From JBBDIM01 sp040880405 (GTDB lineage Bacteria; Planctomycetota; Planctomycetia; Pirellulales; Pirellulaceae), in contig JBBDIM010000183.1 in NCBI GenBank assembly GCA_040880405.1, positions 1-64,000 of the forward strand: DNA of 64,000 nucleotides, given 5' to 3'. The position numbers were made by a program, and so were the translations under genes. Positions 1 to 8,302 of the stretch are shown piece after piece; positions within the stretch are counted from its first letter, which is position 1, and every line of letters starts with the position of its first letter. The notes under the pieces were generated by a model. It did not search any database. It saw only the letters and a list, made by a program, of their open reading frames with translations, and was not told the DNA's origin.

Positions 1-425
1 CGGAAGTAATCGGACTCGTGGGTTTCGACCGGCTCGTTGTTGTGGTCGTAGAAGGTGATCGAGAGGTAGGCCCGATCGTAATTGAGTCCCTCGGTTTTGA
101 GCCTCCCTTCGAGCACATAGCTAAAGATATCGCGGACGGCGATCGGCGGACTGTAAACGGTAGCCGCCCCGCCGTTGAGCTGCATCCGCAAACTGTGGTC
201 ACCCACGGCCGCCTCGTCGTCGACAATCCCGATATCGATATAGCGAGGAAACCGCGGACCGCCCCGGCGAGTCCACTCGTCGGGCCATTGATCGTAATTT
301 TGATCGACATCCACGCCGAACTCGCAGGCGAACAATTCTACCGCCTCCGGGTGTCGCGCATCCAACGGCACTTCACCCGGGAGCGGGACAACCGACAGCA
401 GCAGAAGCATGAGCAGCGATTGCAT
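1..425 (-). CDS. Secreted protein of unknown function (3'-truncated by window edge)
   Basis: An open frame runs on the minus strand from an ATG at 425 to the window edge, 141 codons without a stop. The first 16 or so residues form a Leu-rich signal peptide (MQSLLMLLLLSVVPLPGE). The mature part contains stretches such as WPDEWTRRGGPRFPRYIDI and DHSLRMQLNGGAATVYSPP. These resemble the start of a beta-sandwich carbohydrate-binding-like domain that describes a 'body' and its deformation, a pattern common in large planctomycete exported proteins. The overlapping plus-strand frame has no recognisable protein features, so I take the minus strand as coding. The C-terminus lies outside the window, so the function cannot be stated. 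Confidence 0.7.
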   Translation of the reverse strand, partial: MQSLLMLLLLSVVPLPGEVPLDARHPEAVELFACEFGVDVDQNYDQWPDEWTRRGGPRFPRYIDIGIVDDEAAVGDHSLRMQLNGGAATVYSPPIAVRDIFSYVLEGRLKTEGLNYDRAYLSITFYDHNNEPVETHESDYF

Positions 426-694
426 GGGAGGTGGGTACGGGGGAAAGCGTTCGATTCTCGGGGAAATTGACGCCTAGCGTGGCGTCTACAAGTGTTGCTT
501 ATCGCCCCGGGAGCGGGAGTTCGTTATCCTGGAAATACCTCACTCGTGAGTACGAGCGAGAGCCCCTTGGTCCCTACGACCGGACCAACCGGGTCAATCG
601 ACACGACTTACAATAAAAGCGGTAGGGCGCGAGCCCTCCGGTTCTTCGAGCAGGCGTCAACCGCCGCTCACCTATGAGAGAGGATTGCGGGTTT

Positions 695-1480
695 ATGTTC
701 CGTTTGGGACTTCAACTGCGAAGTTTACGGATGCCACTGCGGCAGGCGCTCAAAAAGGCCTCGGAATTGGGGGCCGATGCCATTGAGTTCGATCTGCGAA
801 ACGAACTGCGGCCTGAGGACATGTCGATCACCGGCATCCGGCACCTCAAAAAGCAAATGGCGGACTGGAACCTGAAAATCTGCGCCGCCAGCTACCCGAC
901 CCGTCGCGGCTACGACAATCCCGACGACCTGGACCGCCGCATCGACGGCACCAAACGTGCCATGAAGCTGGCCTACCAACTCGGCGCGCCGCTATTGGTC
1001 AACCATATCGGCACCGTCCCGGAAGACCCCACCTCCCCACGCTTCATTCAACTGAAGGAGGCACTGCTCGACTTGGGCAACTTTGGGCAGACCACCGGAG
1101 CGGTGCTCGCCGCTAAAACCGGCTCGGAAGATGGGGAGGACTTGGCGCGGATGCTCAGCCAACTCCCGGATGGCCTGATCGCGGTCGACTTCGACCCCGG
1201 GGCGATGATCATCAACGGATTTTCGGCCGAGGACTCGTTCAAAGCGTTGCATCAACACATCCGCCACGTCCGCGGCAAGGATGGTGTCCGCGATTTGGCT
1301 AGGGGCCGAGGCCTGGAGGTGCCCCTAGGCCGCGGCACGGTCGACTTCCCGCTGCTGTTGGCGCTGCTCGACGACATGCGGTACTCCGGCTACCTGACCG
1401 TCGAACGCGAGCACCCAGAACACCCGGAAGAGGAACTGGGGAATGCGCTGGCGTACCTCCGGGAAATCCAACGGGCTTGA
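695..1480 (+). CDS. Sugar phosphate isomerase/epimerase family protein (TIM barrel)
   Basis: The 261-residue protein has the xylose-isomerase-like TIM-barrel pattern: an N-terminal strand (FRLGLQLRSLRMPLRQALKKA), GADAIEFDLR, then LLVNHIGTVP, VDFDPGAMIINGF, HIRHVRGKDGV and YLTVEREHPEHPEEE near the end. The family (AP endonuclease 2-like fold) includes isomerases, epimerases and metal-dependent enzymes acting on sugars or inositols. The exact substrate cannot be read from sequence. The ATG at 695 is preferred over the one at 674 because an AGAGAGGA element lies about 10 bases upstream and the barrel begins at once. No signal peptide is visible, so it is probably cytoplasmic. The gene is followed directly by a hairpin repeat at 1501-1589. 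Confidence 0.85.
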   Translation: MFRLGLQLRSLRMPLRQALKKASELGADAIEFDLRNELRPEDMSITGIRHLKKQMADWNLKICAASYPTRRGYDNPDDLDRRIDGTKRAMKLAYQLGAPLLVNHIGTVPEDPTSPRFIQLKEALLDLGNFGQTTGAVLAAKTGSEDGEDLARMLSQLPDGLIAVDFDPGAMIINGFSAEDSFKALHQHIRHVRGKDGVRDLARGRGLEVPLGRGTVDFPLLLALLDDMRYSGYLTVEREHPEHPEEELGNALAYLREIQRA

Positions 1481-1500
1481 TACGACGAGAATGGATCGCT

Positions 1501-1589
1501 GTGAGAAAAAGGGGTCAGGACTCTTTTTAATTAGATGCGCACCAATGGATTACGGGTTATTAAAAAGAGTCCTGACCCCTTTTTCTCAC
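1501..1589. repeat. Hairpin repeat, family 1, copy A (inverted loop orientation)
   Basis: Two inverted arms, GTGAGAAAAAGGGGTCAGGA and its complement ending in CTCAC, flank a loop of about 30 bases. The loop is the reverse complement of the loops in copies at 4205, 21597 and 29401 (core CCATTGGT), so this unit is inverted relative to them. It sits between two co-directional genes and could fold in RNA as a long stem. Confidence 0.9.
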
Positions 1590-1687
1590 CCCGCCGACCA
1601 TTTGGTAATTCCTCTTTGCCTTGATTGGACCTACGGTTCATAATGGAAACGATGCGGTTTCCTGGTCCCATTACGGAGTCGATGCTC

Positions 1688-2224
1688 ATGTCCCTTGCAC
1701 GTCCGATCTTCCGATTTCGCTCCGCCCTGCTAATGATACTTGCCGTGGGCGTTCTCGCCGGACAACACACCCCGGCGGCTATGGCCCAGGAAGTACCGGC
1801 CCAGGACGACGCGGCAAAACCGGCGGACGAGAAGATGGCCGCCAACTACAAGAAATTCGAGCAAACCCTCTCCGGTGTGGCCTTGGTCGGCAGCTTCACG
1901 ATCGTCGGCAAGGATGTCCCCGCCAAGCCGGAGCGGTACGAGATCCGGAGTGTCCGCAAGCTCGATACCGGCGACGTCTGGCTGTTCCGCGCGCGGATCA
2001 AGTATGGCGATAAGGATGTGGAACTCCCCATGCCGCTGGAAGTGAAATGGGCCGGCAACACGCCGGTCATTTCGCTGGATAACGTCACCCTGCCTGGCCT
2101 GGGGACCTTCAGTTCGTACGTGGTAATCGACGGCGACAAATACGCCGGCACCTGGACCCACGGCGAAGTCTCAGGGCACATGTTCGGCCGGATTGAGAAG
2201 CTGAAAGACGACAAAGGGGAGTAG
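1688..2224 (+). CDS. Small exported protein of unknown function
   Basis: A 178-residue protein with an N-terminal signal peptide (MSLARPIFRFRSALLMILAVG, cleavage probably after AMA). An Asp/Ala/Lys linker follows, then a compact beta-rich domain with SGVALVGSFTIVGKD, DVWLFRARIKYGD, VISLDNVTLPGLGTFSSYVVI and YAGTWTHGEVSGHMFGRI. The last motifs (GTWTHGEVSGHMFG) suggest a small beta-barrel or lipocalin-like fold, but I do not recognise the family. In-frame ATGs also occur at 1625, 1643 and 1682. The ATG at 1688 has GGAG 9 bases upstream and gives a standard signal peptide. It may be cotranscribed with the DUF1570 gene that starts 34 bases later. Confidence 0.75.
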   Translation: MSLARPIFRFRSALLMILAVGVLAGQHTPAAMAQEVPAQDDAAKPADEKMAANYKKFEQTLSGVALVGSFTIVGKDVPAKPERYEIRSVRKLDTGDVWLFRARIKYGDKDVELPMPLEVKWAGNTPVISLDNVTLPGLGTFSSYVVIDGDKYAGTWTHGEVSGHMFGRIEKLKDDKGE

Positions 2225-2258
2225 CGCGGTCGGCACGACCGATATAATCGGAGCGTGA

Positions 2259-4178
2259 TTGCGGGTGATGCTTGGCAACCTAGACTTGAGGGCCAACGAC
2301 CCTTTAGGATGTGACCCGTTTCGCGCTCGCTTGTCTCACACGGTATTCGGCATGGTTTGGCTGTTGGTGTTGACGTTGGTTCATCTGCCCGGGCAAACCG
2401 GCAATGCACCACCGGATCGCGCCGAGCTCGACGCCCAATACGCCGCCCAACTGGAATCGCTCGCCGCGAAATGTGACGAACTCAAACTTCCGGAACTCGC
2501 CCAAGCTACCCGTGACTGGCGGGTTTCCGCCCCCGCTGATCGCAATCTGCTGTACATCGCCCCGGAAGCCGATCCGCTGGCGATCGACGAATCGGCTTCG
2601 GACCTGACCAAGTTCTGGCACCAGCGTGTGTCTCAACTGCGAGAGGCCCAGGCCGAGCGTTTGTTCGCGCTTGCGCGAGCGCAGCTCGACGCCGGATTTG
2701 CGCCGCTCGCTTATCAAACCCTGCACGAGGTCCTGCGAGAAAACCCTGACCATGCCGAGGCCCGGCGGATCTTGGGCTATCGACAGGTCGGAACCGATTG
2801 GCGTCGACCAGGGACCACCACCAAGGTGACCCAGCCTCGGCTGGCCCATGCCCGGCTAGAGTGGCCTGGGGGGAGTTATTGGCAGATCGAGACGCCCCAT
2901 TTCGAGGTCACCACGAACCTAAGCGAAGCGGAGGGACTGGAACTGGGGGAGGAACTAGAGCTGGTTTACTCCGCCTGGGAACAGCTCTTCTTTTCGTTTT
3001 GGAGCAGCCCCCGGCAGTTGACCAGTTACTTCGAAGGGGGAATGCCGAGCGCCAGCCGGCGGAAATTCAAGGTGGTCTACTTCAAGACCCGGGCCGAGTA
3101 TGTCGGCTACCTGGAAAAGACCGAACCGCGGATCGGCATCACGCAAGGGATCTACCTGTTCGACCAGCAGCAGGTATTTCTGTATCACAATACAGAGGCC
3201 CACGACCTGCGGCCCAACTGGTATCACGAGGTGGCCCATCAACTGTTTCAAGAGTACCGCACCGCCCCCGGCGATGTCGGGGCGAACGCCAACTTCTGGA
3301 TGGTGGAAGGGGTGGCCCTCTACTTTGAATCGCTGCGGCCGTTTGAGGGTTACGTGACGCTCGGCGGGATCGACGCCCGGCGGTTACAGTTTGCCCGGAA
3401 CCGAAAACTGGTGGGGGACTTTTACGTGCCGCTGGCCGAACTAACCGCGCTCTCGCGGAGGGAACTGCAACGGGACGAGCGAATCAGCGCGATCTACAGC
3501 CAAGCAGCCGGGCTGGCCCATTTCCTGATCGATGGCGATAACGCCCAACTCCGCGAGCCGATGATCGAGTACCTGAAACTGATCTACCGCAAGCGGGACG
3601 ATCCCCACAGCCTGGAAAAGAGCGTCGGTGTCCCCCTGCCACAGCTCGACGCGTCGTACGCCAAATTTTTGGAGGTCCACGACGCCGATATCCTGGCCCT
3701 CCCGGCAAACCTACCCACGACCGACTTGGCCCTGGCCCGAACCGCGGTAACCGACGCGGCATTGCGCCGCATCGGGCAACTCAAAAAACTCCGCTGGCTC
3801 GACCTGACCGGCACTCGAGTGACGGACCAAGGGATTTCCGAATTGGCGGAGCTGGGTAACTTGAACGATCTCAGCCTAGCCGCCACCGTGATGACCGACG
3901 AGTCGCTGGCGACCATCGGCAAGCTGACCCGTCTGGAAGAGCTCGACCTGAGCGGCACCCGGGTGACCGATGAGGGGTTGCGTCACCTGCGGGGGCTGAC
4001 CGAGCTAAAGATTCTGCGGCTCGCGGCGACTAGAATCGGCGACGCCGGTCTGGCTCATTTGGCCGAGTGCCGCAAGCTGCAGATGGTCGACGTGCGGCAA
4101 TCCCAAGTTACCCCGCAGGCAGTCGAGCGGCTCCGCCAAGCAGTGCCTGGGGTGGAGATTCATACGGCCGGGCCGTAA
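2259..4178 (+). CDS. DUF1570 domain protein with gluzincin-type motif and C-terminal leucine-rich repeats
   Basis: The 639-residue protein has a hydrophobic export segment near residues 32-46 (VWLLVLTLVHLPG), a helical TPR-like region (about 100-170) and a metallopeptidase-like core. The core carries H323-E-V-A-H327 followed by E350 in WMVEGVALYFE. The HExxH plus a Glu 20-30 residues later is the gluzincin zinc-binding arrangement. DUF1570 is a planctomycete-rich family of this kind with no demonstrated activity that I can name. From about residue 495 there are five or six leucine-rich repeats (LRWLDLTGTRVTDQGISEL, LEELDLSGTRVTDEGLRHL). The start is uncertain: TTG 2259, GTG 2265 and ATG 2268 are all in frame, and GGAG lies at 2250-2253. 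It is probably secreted or membrane-anchored. Confidence 0.85.
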   Translation: MRVMLGNLDLRANDPLGCDPFRARLSHTVFGMVWLLVLTLVHLPGQTGNAPPDRAELDAQYAAQLESLAAKCDELKLPELAQATRDWRVSAPADRNLLYIAPEADPLAIDESASDLTKFWHQRVSQLREAQAERLFALARAQLDAGFAPLAYQTLHEVLRENPDHAEARRILGYRQVGTDWRRPGTTTKVTQPRLAHARLEWPGGSYWQIETPHFEVTTNLSEAEGLELGEELELVYSAWEQLFFSFWSSPRQLTSYFEGGMPSASRRKFKVVYFKTRAEYVGYLEKTEPRIGITQGIYLFDQQQVFLYHNTEAHDLRPNWYHEVAHQLFQEYRTAPGDVGANANFWMVEGVALYFESLRPFEGYVTLGGIDARRLQFARNRKLVGDFYVPLAELTALSRRELQRDERISAIYSQAAGLAHFLIDGDNAQLREPMIEYLKLIYRKRDDPHSLEKSVGVPLPQLDASYAKFLEVHDADILALPANLPTTDLALARTAVTDAALRRIGQLKKLRWLDLTGTRVTDQGISELAELGNLNDLSLAATVMTDESLATIGKLTRLEELDLSGTRVTDEGLRHLRGLTELKILRLAATRIGDAGLAHLAECRKLQMVDVRQSQVTPQAVERLRQAVPGVEIHTAGP

Positions 4179-4204
4179 AATCGGGGGCTAGATTGCAACT
4201 GGCC

Positions 4205-4289
4205 GTGAAAAAGGGGTCAGGACTCTTTTTAACAACCCGTCATCCATTGGTACGCGTCTAACTAAAAAGAGTCCTGACCCCTTTTTCAC
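4205..4289. repeat. Hairpin repeat, family 1, copy B
   Basis: The arm GTGAAAAAGGGGTCAGGACT and its complement flank a loop containing AACCCGTCATCCATTGGTAC. It sits between the DUF1570 gene and the creatininase-family gene, 31 bases before the latter's ATG. The sequence shared with the copy at 21597 extends a few bases beyond each arm (TGGCC before, TCCTTC after). Confidence 0.9.
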
Positions 4290-4320
4290 TCCTTCCCTCC
4301 GCGAACAGGTCACCAAGACG

Positions 4321-5127
4321 ATGCCACCAATGCGCCCCTGGATTCTTTCCGAAGTGAACTACGGCTACGTGAAGGAGCACCCCTACGAGGTGGCCGTCTT
4401 GCCGCTCGGTGCGACCGAACCGCACAACTTGCATCTGCCGTACGGGACCGACCATTACGAGGCGGACCTGATTGGTAACGCCATGTGCGAATTGGCCCAC
4501 AACCAAGGGGCCAGCGTCGTCCTCTTGCCGACCATCCCCTACGGCACCGAGACCAACATGCGGCAGTTTCCGCTGGCGATGAACGTGAACCCCACCACGT
4601 TGTTCGCGATCGTAACCGACCTGGTCGATTCCCTGGTCCAAAGCGGAATCCGCAAGGTGGTGCTGCTCAACAGCCATGGCGGCAACGAGATGAAGCCGCT
4701 GATCCGCGAGCTGTACGGCAAGACCGAAGCCCAGGTCTTTTTGTGCAGTTGGTTCAAGGCTTTCAACGCCGAGGAATACCACACGGTCTTCCAGGCGATG
4801 GATGATCACGCGGGCGAAATGGAGACCTCGCTGATCATGGCGGCCCATCCTCACTTGGTCGCCACCAATGACGATGGCACCTTGAACGCCGACTCCGGCG
4901 AGGTCAGAACCTCGCAATTCGAAGCGGTGGACAAGGGCTGGGTTTCGATCACCCGGCCATGGCACCTCCTCACCACCAACAGCGGCTCCACGAACCCCCA
5001 TGCGGCGACACCGGAAAAAGGACAGCAGTGGGTCGAGTTTCTCGCGAACCGACTGGCCCCGTTCCTGGTCCAACTCTCAGCGGCCGAGGTGGACGACCAA
5101 TTCCCCTTCCAATCGGCCGGCAAGTAG
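4321..5127 (+). CDS. Creatininase family amidohydrolase
   Basis: A 268-residue cytoplasmic-type protein, the usual length for the creatininase family of binuclear metal-dependent amide hydrolases. Metal ligands are visible in order: E33 and H35 in GATEPHNLHLP, D44 in YGTDHY, H119 in LLNSHGGNE and E168 in DHAGEMETS. Family members hydrolyse creatinine, formylated pyrimidine intermediates or peptide-linked cofactor precursors. Nothing in the neighbourhood fixes the substrate, so creatininase activity itself should not be assumed. No mycofactocin genes are nearby. The ATG follows directly after a hairpin repeat and no strong ribosome-binding site is visible. Confidence 0.9.
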   Translation: MPPMRPWILSEVNYGYVKEHPYEVAVLPLGATEPHNLHLPYGTDHYEADLIGNAMCELAHNQGASVVLLPTIPYGTETNMRQFPLAMNVNPTTLFAIVTDLVDSLVQSGIRKVVLLNSHGGNEMKPLIRELYGKTEAQVFLCSWFKAFNAEEYHTVFQAMDDHAGEMETSLIMAAHPHLVATNDDGTLNADSGEVRTSQFEAVDKGWVSITRPWHLLTTNSGSTNPHAATPEKGQQWVEFLANRLAPFLVQLSAAEVDDQFPFQSAGK

Positions 5128-5248
5128 TACCCAAGCGAAGCCCTAACCTTTGCCGGTGGAACGATTTGCCACAAAATGATCAATCGGCGGGGCCACCGCC
5201 GATTGACCCCAAGCCGCCGTCTGCGTAGACTAAGTGGCTCAACCTATG

Positions 5249-5322
5249 GTGGGTATAGCTCAGTTGGTTAGAGTACTAGATTGTGAATCTAGGGGTCGAG
5301 GGTTCGAGTCCCTCTATCCACC
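5249..5322 (+). tRNA. tRNA-His (anticodon GTG)
   Basis: A complete cloverleaf can be drawn. The acceptor stem GTGGGTA pairs with TATCCAC. The anticodon stem CTAGA/TCTAG encloses loop TTGTGAA, giving anticodon GTG. The T stem GAGGG/CCCTC encloses TTCGAGT. The discriminator at 5322 is C and the base before position 1 is G, the G-1:C73 pair that marks tRNA-His. The CCA end is not encoded. Confidence 0.96.
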
Positions 5323-5406
5323 CTTGGTTTTTTCTTTGGCGGGGCGGCGTTTCTTGTTGCCCCGTGGGTTGGTTAGGTTCGTTAACGGACCCCAAAATCG
5401 GGTCGT

Positions 5407-6225
5407 TCAACGATCGATCTCCCCAACAAGCTTCGGTATCGCTTCGGTCGAACGCGCCGACTCAATGTCGATCGTCTCGCATATGCTGTTCAGCATCTCC
5501 AGGTTCTCTTCGGCCTGACTATTGACGAGATCAGAGGATCGATACAGGAACCGGCACCATCTCTTGTCGAGCAAACGGCTGGAGGTGATCGAATGCAGGA
5601 CCATCGCGGAACTATTGACGCTTTGCTCTTTCGCCAGGTCGGCGTTTTGGAACAACACTTTTGGTGTGCCATTACCAATATAGATGTCACAGGTGATGTG
5701 CCGCTTCACGCCAAACGTGTCGCACTGGATGTTGTGGTCCGTCTTAAAATCGGATCGCTGGGCCACGCCGAGCCTTTTAAAGACCTTTCTACTTGCAGAC
5801 TTAAGGGCTCGCTTCCGCGCGTGAGCGGTCGCAGGACCCCAACCAGGCGGGGAGACCAATTCCCGGAAAAGGGAATCGGCCGCCGTTTCAATCTGCGATT
5901 CGTGGAGCTTCGCGGCCACGAAACCTGAATCGACGACCAGGTAATTTCCATCCTGGGTGGAGAGCAGCGCATCGAGGCATTTTTCGCAAGAAACGTCCAC
6001 GTCACCGCCCCGCTTATCGAGGATGACGCCGGCACTAACCATCTCCATCCAGTAGTCGACCCAGTCCTGGTAGTTTCTCCGATCAGATACAAACTTGGCG
6101 GCATCCGACGACATGAATCGGGCCGCGATCTTCCCTTCGTGCCATAAAAACAGACCAATATTGCGGGGTTCCATTCGCAATAAGTCCGGCGCGTATTTAA
6201 CAAGCAGGTACCTTGGCTCGCTCAT
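5407..6225 (-). CDS. DUF3037-like protein, partner of HipA-like kinase
   Basis: A 272-residue soluble protein. Its N-terminus (YLLVKYAPDLLRMEPRNIGL followed by ARFM) matches the DUF3037 pattern of a tyrosine/proline-rich strand and 'NIGV' helix. The C-terminal half (HITCDIYIGNGTPKVLFQ and following) has a pattern of alternating strands that I cannot assign. The start codon overlaps the last bases of the HipA-like kinase gene (ATGA, 6222-6225), which implies translational coupling. DUF3037 genes are often found beside HipA-like kinase genes, but their joint function is not established to my knowledge. Base composition here is visibly lower in GC than in the neighbouring genes, which fits acquisition by transfer. 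Confidence 0.75.
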   Translation of the reverse strand: MSEPRYLLVKYAPDLLRMEPRNIGLFLWHEGKIAARFMSSDAAKFVSDRRNYQDWVDYWMEMVSAGVILDKRGGDVDVSCEKCLDALLSTQDGNYLVVDSGFVAAKLHESQIETAADSLFRELVSPPGWGPATAHARKRALKSASRKVFKRLGVAQRSDFKTDHNIQCDTFGVKRHITCDIYIGNGTPKVLFQNADLAKEQSVNSSAMVLHSITSSRLLDKRWCRFLYRSSDLVNSQAEENLEMLNSICETIDIESARSTEAIPKLVGEIDR

Positions 6226-6980
6226 AACAGTAACGTCCAGTTCGAAATTCCGGTGAACTCTTTGCGGTTCATCTTAATGATCTCACGTAATTCGTTTTTT
6301 CGCCGCAAAAGAAAATCTCTCGCCGCGTCGACTTCAACTTTTCGCGCCCCCAGGTTTTGGGCGCTATCGCAAACATCCCCAATAAAGGTCTCCGGCATCG
6401 CGCGTATCCGGTCAAGCCAATATCCGAAATGCTCGTCTGAGTCGATCTCGTCGATTAGGAAATGGCGATTGCCACCTGTTGCCGATCCACCACCGATCCC
6501 CAAGCGATTAACCAGCGTACCGAGTCGTTCCGCTCCTTCATTCTCTACAATATGGAGCAGCGTTCGATCATGATCAAATAGGAATATCTTCGTTGGCTTC
6601 CGCCGATCGTCCACCTTTAAGTTTCCCCGATGTCGATCGGAGTTGGCAACCAAAATATCAAAGAGGGTAATCCCGGTGCATAGCCGGGGCAACGCCTGCC
6701 ACAACCCCCTGACATCGCTTATTGGCGGAGTAGTGTCTCCTGAAAACTTGATGGAGCCGAACATCAACGTGGCCCGCCCACCATCCTGAAACAAGCTAAA
6801 CGCGGGAATCGGCAAATGGAGGAACCAAGCGATATTCGCCGAGACCCATTCATTGACGATCACGTAAGGGTGAGTGGAATTATCCTTGCCAATCCCTTCA
6901 ACACGGAACGTCCAACTATCGTTGACCCCATCCGATTGCTCGAATCTCTCACGTGAGACAATGGGTAATCGCAGGCTCAT
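6222..6980 (-). CDS. HipA-like kinase domain protein
   Basis: A 252-residue protein carrying the catalytic half of a HipA/PI-kinase-like fold. The loop D115-R-H-R-G-N120 in DILVANSDRHRGN supplies the catalytic Asp and metal-binding Asn, and F-D136-H-D138 in IFLFDHDRTLL supplies the second metal ligand. It is shorter than classical HipA toxins (about 440 residues) and lacks their N-terminal subdomain, as in the HipA_2-type group. An autophosphorylation or glutamyl-tRNA-synthetase-type target cannot be inferred. It is first in a two-gene minus-strand unit with the DUF3037-like gene. A possible promoter lies on the minus strand upstream (TTGACT near 7026-7031), but its -10 element is poor. Confidence 0.8.
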   Translation of the reverse strand: MSLRLPIVSRERFEQSDGVNDSWTFRVEGIGKDNSTHPYVIVNEWVSANIAWFLHLPIPAFSLFQDGGRATLMFGSIKFSGDTTPPISDVRGLWQALPRLCTGITLFDILVANSDRHRGNLKVDDRRKPTKIFLFDHDRTLLHIVENEGAERLGTLVNRLGIGGGSATGGNRHFLIDEIDSDEHFGYWLDRIRAMPETFIGDVCDSAQNLGARKVEVDAARDFLLRRKNELREIIKMNRKEFTGISNWTLLL

Positions 6981-7203
6981 GCGGCTGGCTCGATACTGTT
7001 ATTTTGTACACTTATCGCATAAAGTCAAACGCTTTAAGACACCCCTTACACCATATGCGATCGGACATCTTGGATGGGGCGATACACCCTCATTGTGGTG
7101 GCCATCAATTTCGTTGCAACCGTTTCAGCGGCAATAGGACCATTTAGTTCGGAAGGGTGAAAAAAACCCACGATGCCCCCTGGTCCTCAGACACCACCGC
7201 GCA

Positions 7204-7237
7204 CAAAAAAGCACTCCAGCCTTCAGGCCAGAGTGCT
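7204..7237 (-). terminator. Rho-independent terminator after NRDE gene
   Basis: Read on the minus strand, the stem AGCACTC/GAGTGCT with an inner TGGCC/GGCTG pairing and a TGAA loop is followed by a run of T. It lies 30 bases beyond the stop of the NRDE gene at 7267. Confidence 0.85.
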
Positions 7238-7266
7238 CTTCATGTTTTCCACTCGCAAAGCGTGTA

Positions 7267-8040
7267 CTACGCCTCCGCTTTGGCCCGAGCTTCGCGTAAT
7301 CCTCGGCTGAGGATGTCTCGTAGCAGGGGCGAGAGGTCTTCGAAGGGGACCTTCGCGGGGGAGCCATCGGCGTATTGGAAGATGGCGTCGCGGGGCTTTT
7401 TGCCCAGGGATATTAGGGTGGAGCTAACGGTGCCCCACTCGCGGCCGTTCACCACCATCCCGGGTCGCCCTTGGGCGGCCGAGGGCCTGGCGAAAACCTT
7501 ACTGGAGACGGCCAAAAACTTGACGGCCGAATCCAAGGTTTGTAGCGTTAGCAGCCGGTGAGCCAGTCGAACCCGCTCGTCACGCGGATCGTTCAGATCC
7601 ATCCCGCCGATCAGGTTCAGGCCTTCTTCCAGCCGCTGGGCGTTGACATCGTCGCCACCATGAACGACCCAGCCACTCTCGGCGTCGGCCACAATGAAAT
7701 TGACGCCGTCGTATTGCTCGGACGCCAACCCTTCCATGGCGATATCGACCGCCGCTTGGGCCGATTGGGCCCTCAGCAGTTCGCGACACAACAGACCCCG
7801 CGAACGGGGAACCGTGGGTCGGTTCATTTTGCGGCGATTGCAGCAGCCGACAAACAACCCATGCTGATTGACTCCCAACCAGGTTCCGCCAGCTTGCTGA
7901 TCGATCCCGCACAGTGCTCGCGGTTTCCCCGATTGAATCGAGGGCGAGGAGGTGGGACGATCATAAAACTCTTCCCGGTTGGCAGCAACGAGAATAGGTG
8001 CTTCCGGCACCGATCGGTATTGAATTGCCAGTAGGCACAT
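7267..8040 (-). CDS. NRDE family protein (TANGO2-like)
   Basis: A 257-residue protein that begins MCLLAIQYR and has the family-defining N-R-E motif in LVAANREEFYDRP, then GGTWLGVNQHGLFVGCCNRR and RSRGLLCRELL. The catalytic-type Cys2 after the initiator Met suggests an N-terminal-nucleophile-like fold, which is characteristic of NRDE/TANGO2 proteins. Their biochemical role in bacteria is not settled. No signal peptide is visible. The gene stands alone, with its own terminator at 7204-7237 and about 260 bases of non-coding DNA separating it from the divergent oxidoreductase gene. Confidence 0.88.
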   Translation of the reverse strand: MCLLAIQYRSVPEAPILVAANREEFYDRPTSSPSIQSGKPRALCGIDQQAGGTWLGVNQHGLFVGCCNRRKMNRPTVPRSRGLLCRELLRAQSAQAAVDIAMEGLASEQYDGVNFIVADAESGWVVHGGDDVNAQRLEEGLNLIGGMDLNDPRDERVRLAHRLLTLQTLDSAVKFLAVSSKVFARPSAAQGRPGMVVNGREWGTVSSTLISLGKKPRDAIFQYADGSPAKVPFEDLSPLLRDILSRGLREARAKAEA

Positions 8041-8302
8041 GTTGTAAAAGATCGAGGGTTAAAGGTAGGAGACTTGTTCCCCCCTGGTTACGACGCCAGG
8101 CGGACTCAATCTCTAAGAGTGTATTCTTTTTCCCGAGGTTCGACACCCTTTAATAGGGGGCAAGTACCTAGTTTTTTCCAATTTCCCGGTCCCGGGGCCT
8201 TTTCTGGAGGGATGTGGGAGGCTTCAATGGCGACCAAGTGGCCATAGACCGGACCCTAGGGGCCAAGCAATAATCTCACCGGAAGTAGGAAAAACAAGCG
8301 CC

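Noticed and set aside
18..470. Plus-strand frame at the left edge
   Set aside because: The opposite strand has a signal peptide and protein-like sequence through the same DNA; this frame has no family features.
5234..5518. Plus-strand frame over the tRNA-His
   Set aside because: It is a translation of the tRNA gene and flanking DNA.
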